Source: Novosphingobium umbonatum (lineage in GTDB: Bacteria; Pseudomonadota; Alphaproteobacteria; Sphingomonadales; Sphingomonadaceae). From it: a stretch of 64,000 nt of DNA. Of the stretch, positions 25,112-33,641 are shown piece after piece. Numbering within the stretch: position 1 is the stretch's first letter; every line of letters begins with the position of its first letter. A program made the position numbers and the translations under genes. The DNA is taken from assembly GCF_004005905.1 (NCBI RefSeq), contig NZ_SACO01000003.1, positions 372,001-436,000 of the forward strand. Reading direction: 5' to 3'. Under the pieces are notes generated by a model. That model had not been told where the DNA came from and made no database searches. It saw only the letters and a program-made list of their open reading frames with translations.

Positions 25112-25900
25112 TCATTCAGCGGCCACCGGCAAAGCGGGCATGTCCACCGTGCCATCCCATTCGCGCACATCAAGACCGGTCAGGCAGGCAAAGGCCGCAA
25201 TGTCCTGCGCCAGTTCGGCCTGTACCAAGGCGCGGTCAGCCATGGTGGGCACGCTGGGATAGGCCACCGCAGGCCGCGCATTCTCGCGCAATTCGGACAT
25301 ATAGCTGAAAGCATCGATGCGCAGAAAATCGGCGATGCGGTTCAGTGTGGCCATGTGGTCATAGGCGAAGTCCTCCGATTTCAGGAATAGCAGGTTTTCA
25401 CGCGGGAACAGGCTGAGCGCGCGGATCACCTGTCGGGCGTAATAGCCACGCTCGACATAGCTGTAGACGCGCATCGCCTGCCCCAGCGGGTCCTGCGGCG
25501 ACATGCGGCGGCGGCCCTCGCGGATGGCTTTGGCAAAGGGCATAGTGTCGGCGCCGCGCGCATATTCCATGCACCAATGCGACCATGCCCGCGCAAAGGG
25601 ATCGCGGAACAGGAAAATCAACTTGGCATCGGGATTATACGCGCGAATACGGCGCAGTGAAGGCTGCCAGAAACTGTAAATCGGCGTGGCGTCAAAGCGC
25701 ATCCGACCTTCATCCTCGGCGCCATAAAACCGGTCGATCTGAATATCGGCGGGTCTGAACCAGTCCAGCGCCTCATTATAAAAAACATGCAGTTCCTTCT
25801 GGCTTGGCGGCGAAAGGGCCGGATGCTGGCGCAGATAGGCATGCATGGTGGTGGTGCCGCCCTTTTGGGCACCCGCGACAAAGACTTCTATGCGGCGCAT
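25112..25900 (-). CDS. Sulfotransferase family protein
   Basis: 262-residue PAPS-dependent sulfotransferase. The 5'-phosphosulfate loop is AGAQKGGTTTMHAYL near the N-terminus, and the 3'-phosphate region is LIFLFRDPFARAWSHW about residues 93-108. It is related to bacterial heparan-type or carbohydrate sulfotransferases, with the acceptor unknown. No signal peptide, so it is cytosolic. Start ATG 25900 has GGGGAG eight bases upstream and lies inside the virB11 3' end (13-base overlap), placing it as the last gene of the T4SS operon. Confidence 0.88.
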   Translation of the reverse strand: MRRIEVFVAGAQKGGTTTMHAYLRQHPALSPPSQKELHVFYNEALDWFRPADIQIDRFYGAEDEGRMRFDATPIYSFWQPSLRRIRAYNPDAKLIFLFRDPFARAWSHWCMEYARGADTMPFAKAIREGRRRMSPQDPLGQAMRVYSYVERGYYARQVIRALSLFPRENLLFLKSEDFAYDHMATLNRIADFLRIDAFSYMSELRENARPAVAYPSVPTMADRALVQAELAQDIAAFACLTGLDVREWDGTVDMPALPVAAE

Positions 25901-26838
25901 AGTTTGTGCTCCCCTGCTTGTTTTATAAGAATTTCGCTGATCCGGCGCTGGCCACCGCTGCGCTCCACCAGCACCACGGCGTCGATGGCGCTGCGCAAAT
26001 AGGCCAGAATATCCTCTCGCCGCATGGCAGAGCCCGCCTGCAACAGGATCAGCGCCAATTGCTCCAGCGCGCCTTGCGGGCTGTCGGCATGGATGGTGCT
26101 GATCGAACCGGGGTGGCCGCTGTTGATGGCCCGCAAATAGCTATAGGCCTCGGCCCCGCGTATCTCGCCCAGCAGCAGGCGGTCGGGACGCAGGCGTAGG
26201 CTGGCTTGCAGCAAATCCTCCACATCCACCCGCGCCTCGCCCTGCCCGCCGCGCGACGCGATCAGGCGCAACTGGTTGACATGGGGCGGGGTCAGTTCGG
26301 CGGCATCCTCGATCAATACCAGCCTTTCGAGCGGCGGGATCTGCGCCAACAGGCTGTTCATCAACGTGGTCTTGCCGCTGGACGTGCCGCCACAGATCAG
26401 AATGTTGCGACGCGCCTGCACCATTTGCCGCAGCATGGCCGTGCGGTCGGCGGGCCAGACCATCGGCGTTGGTCGGGAACCAACCTGCTCCCACTGGTCA
26501 AGCGACAGTGCCCCCACCCCATGTTTGCGTATGGCCAGCGCCACCCCGTCCATGGCGGCAGGCGGGGCCACGATCTGCACCCGCCCCCCCTCGCCCAAAC
26601 TGGCCGACAGCAAGGGATGGCTGCGGCTGATGCCCTGATCGCTCTGGCTGGCGATTTGCCGCGCCAGATGCCACAGCCAGCGCCCATCCATTTCAGGCAG
26701 GCTCAGGCATTCCATCGTCTGCCCGCGCCGCTCCACCCAAATTTCGCCCGGGCGGTTGATGCAAATGTCGGTCACCGCCGGATCATCCAGCCAGGGCCTG
26801 AGCGGGGCCAACCAGAGGTCGAGATAGGACAGGCTCAT
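25888..26838 (-). CDS. virB11: VirB11-type T4SS ATPase
   Basis: 316-residue hexameric secretion ATPase located at the inner-membrane base of the type IV channel. Walker A is GGTSSGKT at residues 150-157. The Asp box/Walker B region includes LVLIEDAAEL, LLGEIRGAEAYSYLRAINSG and the conserved His box GSISTIHAD. The N-terminal domain begins MSLSYLDLWLAPL with ICINRPGEIWVE. The start overlaps the virB10 stop by ATGA. The gene looks intact even though virB4 upstream is broken. Confidence 0.93.
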   Translation of the reverse strand: MSLSYLDLWLAPLRPWLDDPAVTDICINRPGEIWVERRGQTMECLSLPEMDGRWLWHLARQIASQSDQGISRSHPLLSASLGEGGRVQIVAPPAAMDGVALAIRKHGVGALSLDQWEQVGSRPTPMVWPADRTAMLRQMVQARRNILICGGTSSGKTTLMNSLLAQIPPLERLVLIEDAAELTPPHVNQLRLIASRGGQGEARVDVEDLLQASLRLRPDRLLLGEIRGAEAYSYLRAINSGHPGSISTIHADSPQGALEQLALILLQAGSAMRREDILAYLRSAIDAVVLVERSGGQRRISEILIKQAGEHKLCAA

Positions 26839-27932
26839 GGCAGCACCGGCGCACCGGCAAAGTCCAGATCGCGCGCCACCAGCACGGCAATCTCGCTGCC
26901 TTCGCGCACCTTTACCGTGGCGGGACGATCCACCGATGGCGCCAATTGCTGCCCCACCGCGCTGCCACTCAAGGGCATGCCATAAAGCACCGTTCCGCCC
27001 GAGGAGATCGCCGCCGCGCTGGCCACATTCACGCCCACGCTGAGCGCGGATTGCAGCACCGCATTGGCCAGCCTCTGCGCGGCATGGGTGTTGACCGAGC
27101 CTGCCACGCCCGCCCCGCCCATCGCATCGGTCGCAGGCGAGGCAATGCGGATCGCCACGCCATCAGGCCTGATCAGCCGCCCCCAAGTTACAAACACCCG
27201 CCTCTTGCCCGCCGAGGCATCGGCCTTGAACTCGCCGATCAAGCGGCTGCCGCGCGGGATCAACACGCGGCTGCCGTCAAAACCGCGCACATCCTGCGTC
27301 ACCAAAGCGCGGGCCATGCCGGGGCGATCAGAATTGAGCGGCGTTTCCAGCACGGCGGCGATGATGGTGCCTTGCGCAATCACACTGGCCCAACCGGTGA
27401 TCAAAGTGGCGCGGACAGGCTCATCCTCTTGGTTCACCCCCTGCCCCCGCACAGATGCGCCGCCGGTCAGGTCAATGGTCAAAGCCCCGCCATTGGCCGC
27501 CACCGTCGCCGCCATGGAGGCGCGAGCAGGTGGTAACGGACGGGAAACAGGTTGCGGCGCAATGCCGGAAGTGGGCGCAGGCATGTCTTCCAACGCGATC
27601 TGACCAGAGGTCTGGCGATAGGGCTGCCATGGTGTCCCGCGCGGATTGGCGGGCGGGAAAAGGCGCAAAGGCTCGGAATAGGCCACCACGTTGCGGGGGG
27701 CCTCGGGCTTGGTTTCCGGCGCATCAGCCAGGGGCAAGGCGGACAATTCCGGCACAGGTGCCACGCGTTCCGGCATCGGCGCGGCCTTGGCCTCCGGTGC
27801 CAACCGATGCCGCTCCAGCGTCACAAACAGACCCAGCGCCAGCGCGGCCAACATACCGCCCATCACCGGCAAGGGCAGCCCCTGTTTCGGCAAGGCCACT
27901 TGGGGGCGGATATCGCGCATATCCTCACTCAT
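26835..27932 (-). CDS. virB10: VirB10/TrbI family T4SS core protein
   Basis: 365-residue envelope-spanning core-complex protein. A short cytoplasmic N-terminus (MSEDMRDIRPQVALPKQG) precedes one TM helix (about 24-42), then a Pro-rich periplasmic linker. The C-terminal TrbI beta-barrel domain has PLNSDRPGMARALVTQDV, SRVLIPRGSRLIGEFKAD and VRVREGSEIAVLVARDLDF-like end (TVKVREGSEIAVLV). ATG 27932 is chosen because GGAGG stands about ten bases upstream and the family begins near here; a longer frame upstream lacks homology. ATGA overlaps couple it to virB9 and virB11. Confidence 0.92.
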   Translation of the reverse strand: MSEDMRDIRPQVALPKQGLPLPVMGGMLAALALGLFVTLERHRLAPEAKAAPMPERVAPVPELSALPLADAPETKPEAPRNVVAYSEPLRLFPPANPRGTPWQPYRQTSGQIALEDMPAPTSGIAPQPVSRPLPPARASMAATVAANGGALTIDLTGGASVRGQGVNQEDEPVRATLITGWASVIAQGTIIAAVLETPLNSDRPGMARALVTQDVRGFDGSRVLIPRGSRLIGEFKADASAGKRRVFVTWGRLIRPDGVAIRIASPATDAMGGAGVAGSVNTHAAQRLANAVLQSALSVGVNVASAAAISSGGTVLYGMPLSGSAVGQQLAPSVDRPATVKVREGSEIAVLVARDLDFAGAPVLP

Positions 27933-28615
27933 GGCCGATCCTCCTTGGCCATAGCGCGCCGGACCTGCGCGCTCTGCCCGCCCAGCACCAGCATCAGACG
28001 GGGGAACACGCCCTCCACCACATAGGCCCCATCGCGCAGCGCCCCGTTCACCAGCGCTCGCCTGCCCCAACCCTCCACACGATAGACCGCAGGCATGGGC
28101 ACTCCCGCCGCCCAGCGCAGGCGGGTGAAGTGCCCGTCATCGCTCAATTCCACCGGCCACAAGGCCTTGTCTCCGCTGAGGCGATAGGTGGCTGCGGCGA
28201 GGGCAGGCGTGCTGGGCACAGGCGGCGCAGGATAGGTGAAGGTCAGGAGATAAGCCTGAACGCCCTCCCCCGCCGCGGTGCCATAGAGCGCGAAAGCGTA
28301 GGTGCGCGCATCACTCACCACGGTCAGATTGGTGACGCCAGCGGGCAGCAAAGGCTTGATAACCAGCGTATCGGCGCGATGGTTGGTCTGCACGCTCCAG
28401 CTTTGCGGATCACCCAAAGTGACGGTCTCGATCCGCTCATCCGCAGCAAAACGAACCGTCAAGGCAAAGCCGCTGGCCACGCGCAGGGCGACCACTTCAT
28501 TGGCGTCATAGGCGACTGTCTGGATATGCGGATCACACCCGCCCGCGCGGGGCACCACCTCGGCCATGGAGGCCACCGGCGCCAGCAGGGCTATCAGCGC
28601 CAACACCCGCCTCAT
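27929..28615 (-). CDS. virB9: VirB9/TrbG family T4SS core protein
   Basis: 228-residue periplasmic component that forms the outer-membrane core with VirB7 and VirB10. The signal peptide is MRRVLALIALLAPVASMA. The N-terminal domain has VVALRVASGFALTVRFA and ETVTLGDPQSWSVQ, with NHRADTLVIKPLLPAGVTNL characteristic of the family (shown in parts). The C-terminal region has FTRLRWAAGVPMPAVY and VNGALRDGAYVVEGVF. No virB7 lipoprotein gene was found next to it. ATGA-coupled to virB8 and virB10. Confidence 0.92.
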   Translation of the reverse strand: MRRVLALIALLAPVASMAEVVPRAGGCDPHIQTVAYDANEVVALRVASGFALTVRFAADERIETVTLGDPQSWSVQTNHRADTLVIKPLLPAGVTNLTVVSDARTYAFALYGTAAGEGVQAYLLTFTYPAPPVPSTPALAAATYRLSGDKALWPVELSDDGHFTRLRWAAGVPMPAVYRVEGWGRRALVNGALRDGAYVVEGVFPRLMLVLGGQSAQVRRAMAKEDRP

Positions 28616-29292
28616 GGCTGGGCCGCCACGATAGGCGCCTCCTGATCGCGGCGATATTCGGTAATTTGCAGGCCAAGCGGGTTGAGCAAACGGTCATTCA
28701 ATCCCGCAGGCGGCGTGGCGAAATGATAGTGGATGATCGCCACCCAAGGTCGTGGGTTTTCGCCATCCAGTATGGTGGAAAAGCGCAGCATCGCCCGCCC
28801 CTTGCCCAGCGGCGAGACGCTGGCCACCTGCACACTGACCTGCCGCTTGCGGCCATAAAGCGTGATCGGGCTGGACGGATTGCTGGCCGCCATTTGCGCC
28901 AGATAATCGCGCCGCGCCATGCCGCCCGACCACAGCGCCACCTTGCGATAGGCCTCGGGTAAGTTACCGGCGCTATACCCCTCGCGCGCCACGACATATT
29001 GCGCCAGCAGCGATTGCTCCAGCGCCTCATCAGGCTGGATGCTGGGGGTCTGCGTGCCCTCCACCATCTGGGCAAAGCCGGTGTCGCTATCGACCAGCAG
29101 CGTATAGGGCACGGCGGTTTTCAACGGCGCAAGCGAGGCCAGCGCCAAAGCCTCCAGCCCCGCCACGGCACAGGCCAGTCCCGCCACGCTCCAGGCCAGC
29201 CTTGATGACCGGCGTCGCGCGGCTTCCCGATCCTGCGCCCAGTTTTGCGCGGCGGCGTAATAGTCGGCGCGGGTGTGGTCGGGGGCGCTCAT
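28612..29292 (-). CDS. virB8: VirB8 family T4SS inner-membrane protein
   Basis: 226-residue bitopic protein: a cytoplasmic 30 residues, one TM helix (LAWSVAGLACAVAGLEALAL, about 29-50), then the NTF2-like periplasmic domain. Typical words are LVDSDTGFAQMVEG, QYVVAREGYS, and ITLYGRKRQVSVQV followed by RFSTILDGE and WVAIIHYHFATPP. VirB8 nucleates assembly of the channel. Overlaps virB6 and virB9 by ATGA on either side. Confidence 0.92.
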   Translation of the reverse strand: MSAPDHTRADYYAAAQNWAQDREAARRRSSRLAWSVAGLACAVAGLEALALASLAPLKTAVPYTLLVDSDTGFAQMVEGTQTPSIQPDEALEQSLLAQYVVAREGYSAGNLPEAYRKVALWSGGMARRDYLAQMAASNPSSPITLYGRKRQVSVQVASVSPLGKGRAMLRFSTILDGENPRPWVAIIHYHFATPPAGLNDRLLNPLGLQITEYRRDQEAPIVAAQP

Positions 29293-30374
29293 GCTTTGCG
29301 ATCCCTATGCTGGGCCAGAGCGCTGCGGCGGCTTTGGCGGGTTTGCGATGCGGCAGGTGGAGAGGCCGAAAGAACCGGCTCCGGCGCCATCAGGCGGGCC
29401 TGTTGCCCCAAAGGCAGGACATGGGGCGCGGCGTCAGTCCTGCGCAGAACGGCAAGGCGAGATCCATGAACAGCAGCGCGCTCGCTGCGGGTGAAGGCTT
29501 GCACCAGCCTGTCGATGCGGTGTTCCGATAGTGCTGGCGCTTGCGGCGCGGGCGCTTCGATCTGCGGCACCGGCGCATGGGCGCTATCCGGCCAGCGCAG
29601 CGCCATTGCCGCCAGCCCAACGCCCCCCGCCACCAGCAGCAAGGCCAAGCCAAAGCCCCAGACGCAAGCCTGCAACATCGGCACTTGCGCGCCCGCCACA
29701 GCAGGATCAATCGTGTTCAGGCCAGCGACCAAAGGCTCCACCACGCCCAGTTCCACCACCAACACGCAAGGCAGCACCGCCCCGGCCAGCATGGCCCGCA
29801 GCCAGCCCAGCACCAGCCCACGCGTACCGGCAAACAACAGGCCCGCCGCAAACACAGGGCCCAGCCCCAGCAACACGCCCAGCACCAGCCTCTGCGCCAC
29901 CAGAGCGCCGAGCGCGCCCGCCAGCATAACCTCCTGCGTCGAACGCAGAGCCTCGCGCAGGTCTTGGGGCAAAGCGGCCTGCCCTTCGGCGGACCATGCC
30001 GAAAGGGCGCTGCTCAAATTGTCCAAGCGTTGAACCAGTCCGCCCGCCTGCTCCCCCATCAAGGCCAGCGCCCAATCCTGCGGCGCCTCCAGCGCCATGC
30101 GATAGACCACCGCCTCCCACGCGGCCCATTGCGTGGTGAGCGCCAGCACCAGCCCCAAACGCAGCACCAGCCCCAACGCGCCATCCAAGCCCAACCGGTG
30201 CCCCAGCGCCAACCGATAGCCCACACCCGCCACCGCCAGCACCATCAGCCCAGTCAGCCAGCCTTGCGCCCCCAGCGCGCTCCAGCCCGCCTGCGCCATG
30301 CCCGCCACATGGCAATCCACGCTGGCCAAAACGGGGTCAACAAAGCGCCATCCCCCAGCGACAAAGGCGCGCAA
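29289..30374 (-). CDS. virB6: VirB6 family T4SS polytopic membrane protein
   Basis: About 361 residues with a conserved VLASVDC near the N-terminus and at least five hydrophobic helices (WLTGLMVLAVAGVGYRLAL, ALGLVLRLGLVLALTTQW, LVLGVLLGLGPVFAAGLLF, AMLAGAVLPCVLVVELGVV, ACVWGFGLALLLVAGGVGL), then a Pro/Ala-rich soluble tail. This fits VirB6, which forms the inner-membrane part of the channel. The start is taken as TTG 30374. A nearby ATG at 30382 overlaps the expected virB4 stop but leads out of frame after 12 codons, so either the start is TTG or there is a further frameshift. The frame is continuous with the shifted end of virB4. Confidence 0.8.
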   Translation of the reverse strand: MRAFVAGGWRFVDPVLASVDCHVAGMAQAGWSALGAQGWLTGLMVLAVAGVGYRLALGHRLGLDGALGLVLRLGLVLALTTQWAAWEAVVYRMALEAPQDWALALMGEQAGGLVQRLDNLSSALSAWSAEGQAALPQDLREALRSTQEVMLAGALGALVAQRLVLGVLLGLGPVFAAGLLFAGTRGLVLGWLRAMLAGAVLPCVLVVELGVVEPLVAGLNTIDPAVAGAQVPMLQACVWGFGLALLLVAGGVGLAAMALRWPDSAHAPVPQIEAPAPQAPALSEHRIDRLVQAFTRSERAAVHGSRLAVLRRTDAAPHVLPLGQQARLMAPEPVLSASPPAASQTRQSRRSALAQHRDRKA

Positions 30375-30381
30375 GCCCCCA

Positions 30382-32669
30382 TCACGCCACCTCGCGCAGC
30401 ATGGGGCCATGCCTTCCGGCCAGCACATCGAGCAGCGCCCGCTCGCCCCCAGATCGAGCCGCAGCACCACGCTTTCCCCACCCTGCTTCACCAGAAAGCA
30501 GCGCGAATTTTCCGGCAGGGCACGCAAAAGGTCGAATTCGTGGCGGGTAAGGCCAAAGCCGCCCTGATAATCCTGCGCCCGCGCCTTGGCATTGGGGGTG
30601 AAAATCTGGGTTGCCGTCTGCTCGACAATCGCGCCCGCGATCTGGCTGGACAGGGCGTCCTCGGCATTTTGCGTGACAAAGCCCAGCAACCCGCCGCGCT
30701 TCCGGATGGTTTTTTGCCAATCACGGATGCGTTGAACAAAAAGCGGGTCGTCCAGCGCCTTCCAACCCTCGTCCACCACGATGATAGTGGGGGTGCCGTC
30801 CAGACGTTGATCCACGCGGTGGAACAGATACATCATCACCGGCGTGCGAAGGGCCGGTGCGTCCAGCACCATGGTCATGTCAAAGCCCAGCGTGGGTTGC
30901 TCAAGGTCCAGCCCGTCACCGGTCGCATGGGCCTCATGATCGAACAGCCAAGCCCGATCCCCTTCACCCCACCACGGGCGCAGGCGGTCGAACAGGTCGC
31001 CGCTGGCGGGACGCTCCCCTCCCCGCAGCAGGCTGACGAAATGGCGCAAGCGGCGAAGGGCCATCGGCGCTGCGAAATTGGCGGCCACCGCCTCGGCCAA
31101 GGCCTGCCCCTCGGCCCCATCGCGCAAGCCACCGGCCAGACAGGCCAGCCAATCGCACAGGAAGGCGCGGTTGGCGGGCGTATCACCCATGGCCAAGGGA
31201 TTGAGGCCGCAGGGCGTATCGGGCCGCAAGGCGGCATAATGGCCACCCAGCGCGCGGATAAAGCTTTCCGCGCCGCGATCTTTGTCGAAAAACACAATGC
31301 GGGGGGCAAAGCGCCGCGCCTGTGCCAGCAGGAAATTGACGATCACCGTCTTGCCCGAGCCGCTGGGGCCAATCACGGTGAAATTGCCCAGTTCGCCCGC
31401 ATCGCCGCTGGCGTGGAAATTGAAATAATAGGGCCCCGCCGCCGTGGTTTCAAACAAGGCCACCGGCTGCCCCCAGCCCAGCGCCCCGTCGGCACGGCCC
31501 AGCAGGAAATTATGCCCGCTGGCAAAGGCCGCAAAATTGGCGGTGCTGATCAGCGCCCGCCGCCCGATATAGGCAAAATTTCCGGGGAATTACGCCCAGA
31601 AGGCGGGCTCCAGCCCCACATCCTCGCGCACCGCCACCAGCCCCAGATCGCCCAAGGCCGCCTGCACCTCGGCCACATGGGCGTCCACCTGCGCCTGACT
31701 ATCGCCGCGCAGGCAAAGCGTCAGATGATGCTCGCCAAACAGGGCGCGGCCAGCCGCCACATCATCCTTGGCCAGCGCCAGATCAGCCCGCAGCGACAAA
31801 GCCTCGTCATCGGCCGCCCGCATCCGCCGCATGGCCAGATTGATGCGCGACAGGCTCTGCCCGCGCTCGACAAAGGCAAAGCTCTGGCTGATCGTCATGG
31901 CGCAAGGCAGGCGCAGCAGATCATCCAGCATACCCGGCATGGACTGGCCCGGATAATCCTTCACCGAGACCATCGCCGCGAATTGGCGATCCGCGCCGCT
32001 GCCCAATTCCAGCGTATCCGCGCCAAAGCTGACGCGGCACTGGGGAAGATATTCCCCCACATCGCCATAGGGCAGCCGCACCGGCCCCAGCGGGCCATGG
32101 TAAAGCGCGGAGAGAAACTCCAGCACCTCGCTGCAAGGGCCATGCTGCGTATCGTAAACGCCCAGCAGCCGCGCGCCATAGGGAGCCAGCGCAGCCAGCA
32201 GCTGATCGCTGGCGGCATGAAGCGCGCGCCGTTCGGTGGCCTGATCCGTGGCGCTATGCCTCCACCAAAACCCCTTTAGCGCAGGCGGACGGCGCAGGAT
32301 GGTGATGAACAGATCATTGGCATAAAGCTCCCGCGTGGCCAGCCTTGCCTGCCATGCCGCGTCCAGCCTTGCGCTGAACGCATCGGGGAACGTGCCGCCC
32401 AGCCTTGGCTGCACCCACCGCCGCAGGATGTGGTGGTATAGCGCAAGCCTTGGGGAACCCACCGCCCGCAGCATAGCCTCGCGCAACATGTGCCGATGGT
32501 TCAGCATCCCCGTTTCGGCCGTTTCAAACAGCAGTCCGTCCAGCCTGATCACCTGACACAGGCTGCCATCGCGCAGAGCCAGGGTGGTGTCATCCACATG
32601 ATGCGAATAGGGCAGGCGCGATCCCGCGCAGGCCTCTTTCGCAAAGGAGGGTCGGGCAGCGTCCGTCAT
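30382..32669 (-). pseudogene. virB4: virB4 T4SS ATPase, interrupted by nonsense and frameshift
   Basis: The N-terminal 359 codons start at ATG 32669 (MTDAARPSFAKEA), ATGA-coupled to virB3, and stop at TAA 31592-31590, directly after EPAFWA. The reading frame continues perfectly past that TAA with FPGNFAYIGRRALISTANF. Family members read EPAFWAQFPGNF at this point, so a CAA to TAA change is likely. Downstream come Walker A GPSGSGKT (around 31370), VVDEGWKAL (Walker B) and FVTQNAEDALSS. Near 30445-30450, at a run of five G, the frame slips: the expected tail ERALLDVLAGRHGPMLREVA, ending at 30382, is in another frame. Without repair the ATPase half is lost or is made separately from GTG 31463. 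Confidence 0.85.
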
Positions 32670-33001
32670 GGCCGGTAGGAATTGCAGCGCCAGAAGGCGA
32701 AATTGCCCACGCGCGGGCAGCGCATGCGGCGGAGAAGCCACAGGTCGATCCAGCGCGGTTCCTCCCGCCCCATCACAACGCTGACCCCATGCAGCGCCAG
32801 AGCCAGCGCCAGCACCCATGGGCTGCGGATGAGAAGGAAGGCCTCTGTGGTGATAACCGCATTGATGACGAAGAAGGGATAGGTGACGCCCGCCCGCATC
32901 TGCGGACGGGTCAGCGCCACGAACAGAGGCGCCTGCACCAGACGTTCCGTTTCCGGTGTCGCGCCGCGACCCTCGGCCATATGAAGGGCCGCGCCCGTCA
33001 T
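32666..33001 (-). CDS. virB3: VirB3 family T4SS protein
   Basis: 111-residue inner-membrane protein. The family core is ERLVQAPLFVALTRPQMRAG followed by one or two hydrophobic helices (TYPFFVINAVITTEAFLLI; WVLALALALHGVSVVMG) and the C-terminal WIDLWLLRRMRC. VirB3 works with VirB4 at the base of the channel. ATG 33001 overlaps the virB2 stop (ATGA), and its own stop overlaps virB4. Confidence 0.9.
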   Translation of the reverse strand: MTGAALHMAEGRGATPETERLVQAPLFVALTRPQMRAGVTYPFFVINAVITTEAFLLIRSPWVLALALALHGVSVVMGREEPRWIDLWLLRRMRCPRVGNFAFWRCNSYRP

Positions 33002-33378
33002 TGCCCCATACTCGCGGCCGATTGGATGCCCGCCACGATGCTGGCTGCGCCAAACAGGATGAAGCAGCCGACAATGACGCTGGCCCCGTGCCTCCAATTG
33101 ACCCGCCCCGACAGCATGCCCAGCCCAACCGCCGCCACGGCGACCACCGCCACCACCGTGGCCAGCGTGCCCAGCAACGTGCCCTGCAACCAGCGCACCG
33201 CCCCCACCAGAGGGCCAGAGCCTGCCGGATCGGGCGCGCCATAAAAGCCGGCCTGCGCCATCGCCGCCTGCGACCACAAAGCCGATAGGGCAATCACCCC
33301 GCAGCGCAACCAGGATTTTGGACAAATTCGTCCTGCACGCCCGGACAGGGCGCTTGAAAAGAAGCGGTTTTTCGTCAT
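32998..33378 (-). CDS. virB2: VirB2/TrbC family pilin
   Basis: 126-residue pilin precursor. A long signal sequence region ends near residue 40 (ALWSQAAMAQA), followed by a two-helix mature pilin: LGTLATVVAVVAVAAVGLGM and ASVIVGCFILFGAASIVAGI with the short basic loop SGRVNWRHG between. This matches TrbC/VirB2. ATG 33378 is used; TTG 33387 is an alternative. It is the first gene of the T4SS operon, divergent from purC. Confidence 0.88.
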   Translation of the reverse strand: MTKNRFFSSALSGRAGRICPKSWLRCGVIALSALWSQAAMAQAGFYGAPDPAGSGPLVGAVRWLQGTLLGTLATVVAVVAVAAVGLGMLSGRVNWRHGASVIVGCFILFGAASIVAGIQSAASMGQ

Positions 33379-33504
33379 GCCTTGCAAGCTATGCCCAAGG
33401 CTTGCCGCTGGCTAGGCGATGCATCCCTATTGGAATCACTCTAGGGAGTTACCCTGTAAAACGGATCAATCCGCAGCCCCTTTTTTGCCAGCTTGCGCAG
33501 AAAC

Positions 33505-33533
33505 CTTGCCCCAAAGCCGCGCTTGCCCTATAG
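33505..33533 (+). promoter_or_regulatory. Predicted purC promoter (CTTGCC-N17-CTATAG)
   Basis: CTTGCC (33505-33510), a 17-base spacer, CTATAG (33528-33533) and GCGCC discriminator. The -35 box and discriminator match those at tRNA-Phe exactly. The leader would be about 100 bases and include the hairpin at 33571-33602. Confidence 0.6.
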
Positions 33534-33570
33534 GCGCCGCCTTTCACGGGGGCGGCTGCACAGTTGCTCT

Positions 33571-33602
33571 TGCCTTTTGGCCGCGCCGGGAGCCAAAAGG
33601 CA
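33571..33602 (+). promoter_or_regulatory. 11-bp perfect hairpin in the purC leader
   Basis: TGCCTTTTGGC (33571-33581) pairs exactly with GCCAAAAGGCA (33592-33602) across a 10-base loop. It is 39 bases before the purC start and upstream of its ribosome site AGGGGAAAG. No U-tract follows, so a simple terminator is unlikely. It may be a protein-binding operator or an RNA structure controlling purC. Confidence 0.5.
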
Positions 33603-33641
33603 TTTACCACGTCATCCCGCGCCAGAATCAGGGGAAAGCCC

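Noticed and set aside
27932..28070. Longer VirB10 start 46 codons upstream
   Set aside because: The extra residues are Gly/Arg-rich antisense-like sequence overlapping virB9; ATG 27932 has a strong GGAGG.
29289..31463. A genuine VirB4-VirB6 fusion protein of 724 residues
   Set aside because: The junction reads Cys/Trp-rich non-family sequence, while the correct virB4 tail exists in the neighbouring frame. I treat it as a frameshift artefact or decay.
29541..32279. 912-codon plus-strand frame across the virB region
   Set aside because: It is antisense to virB6 and virB4; the length results from GC codon bias. The minus-strand frames match VirB proteins.
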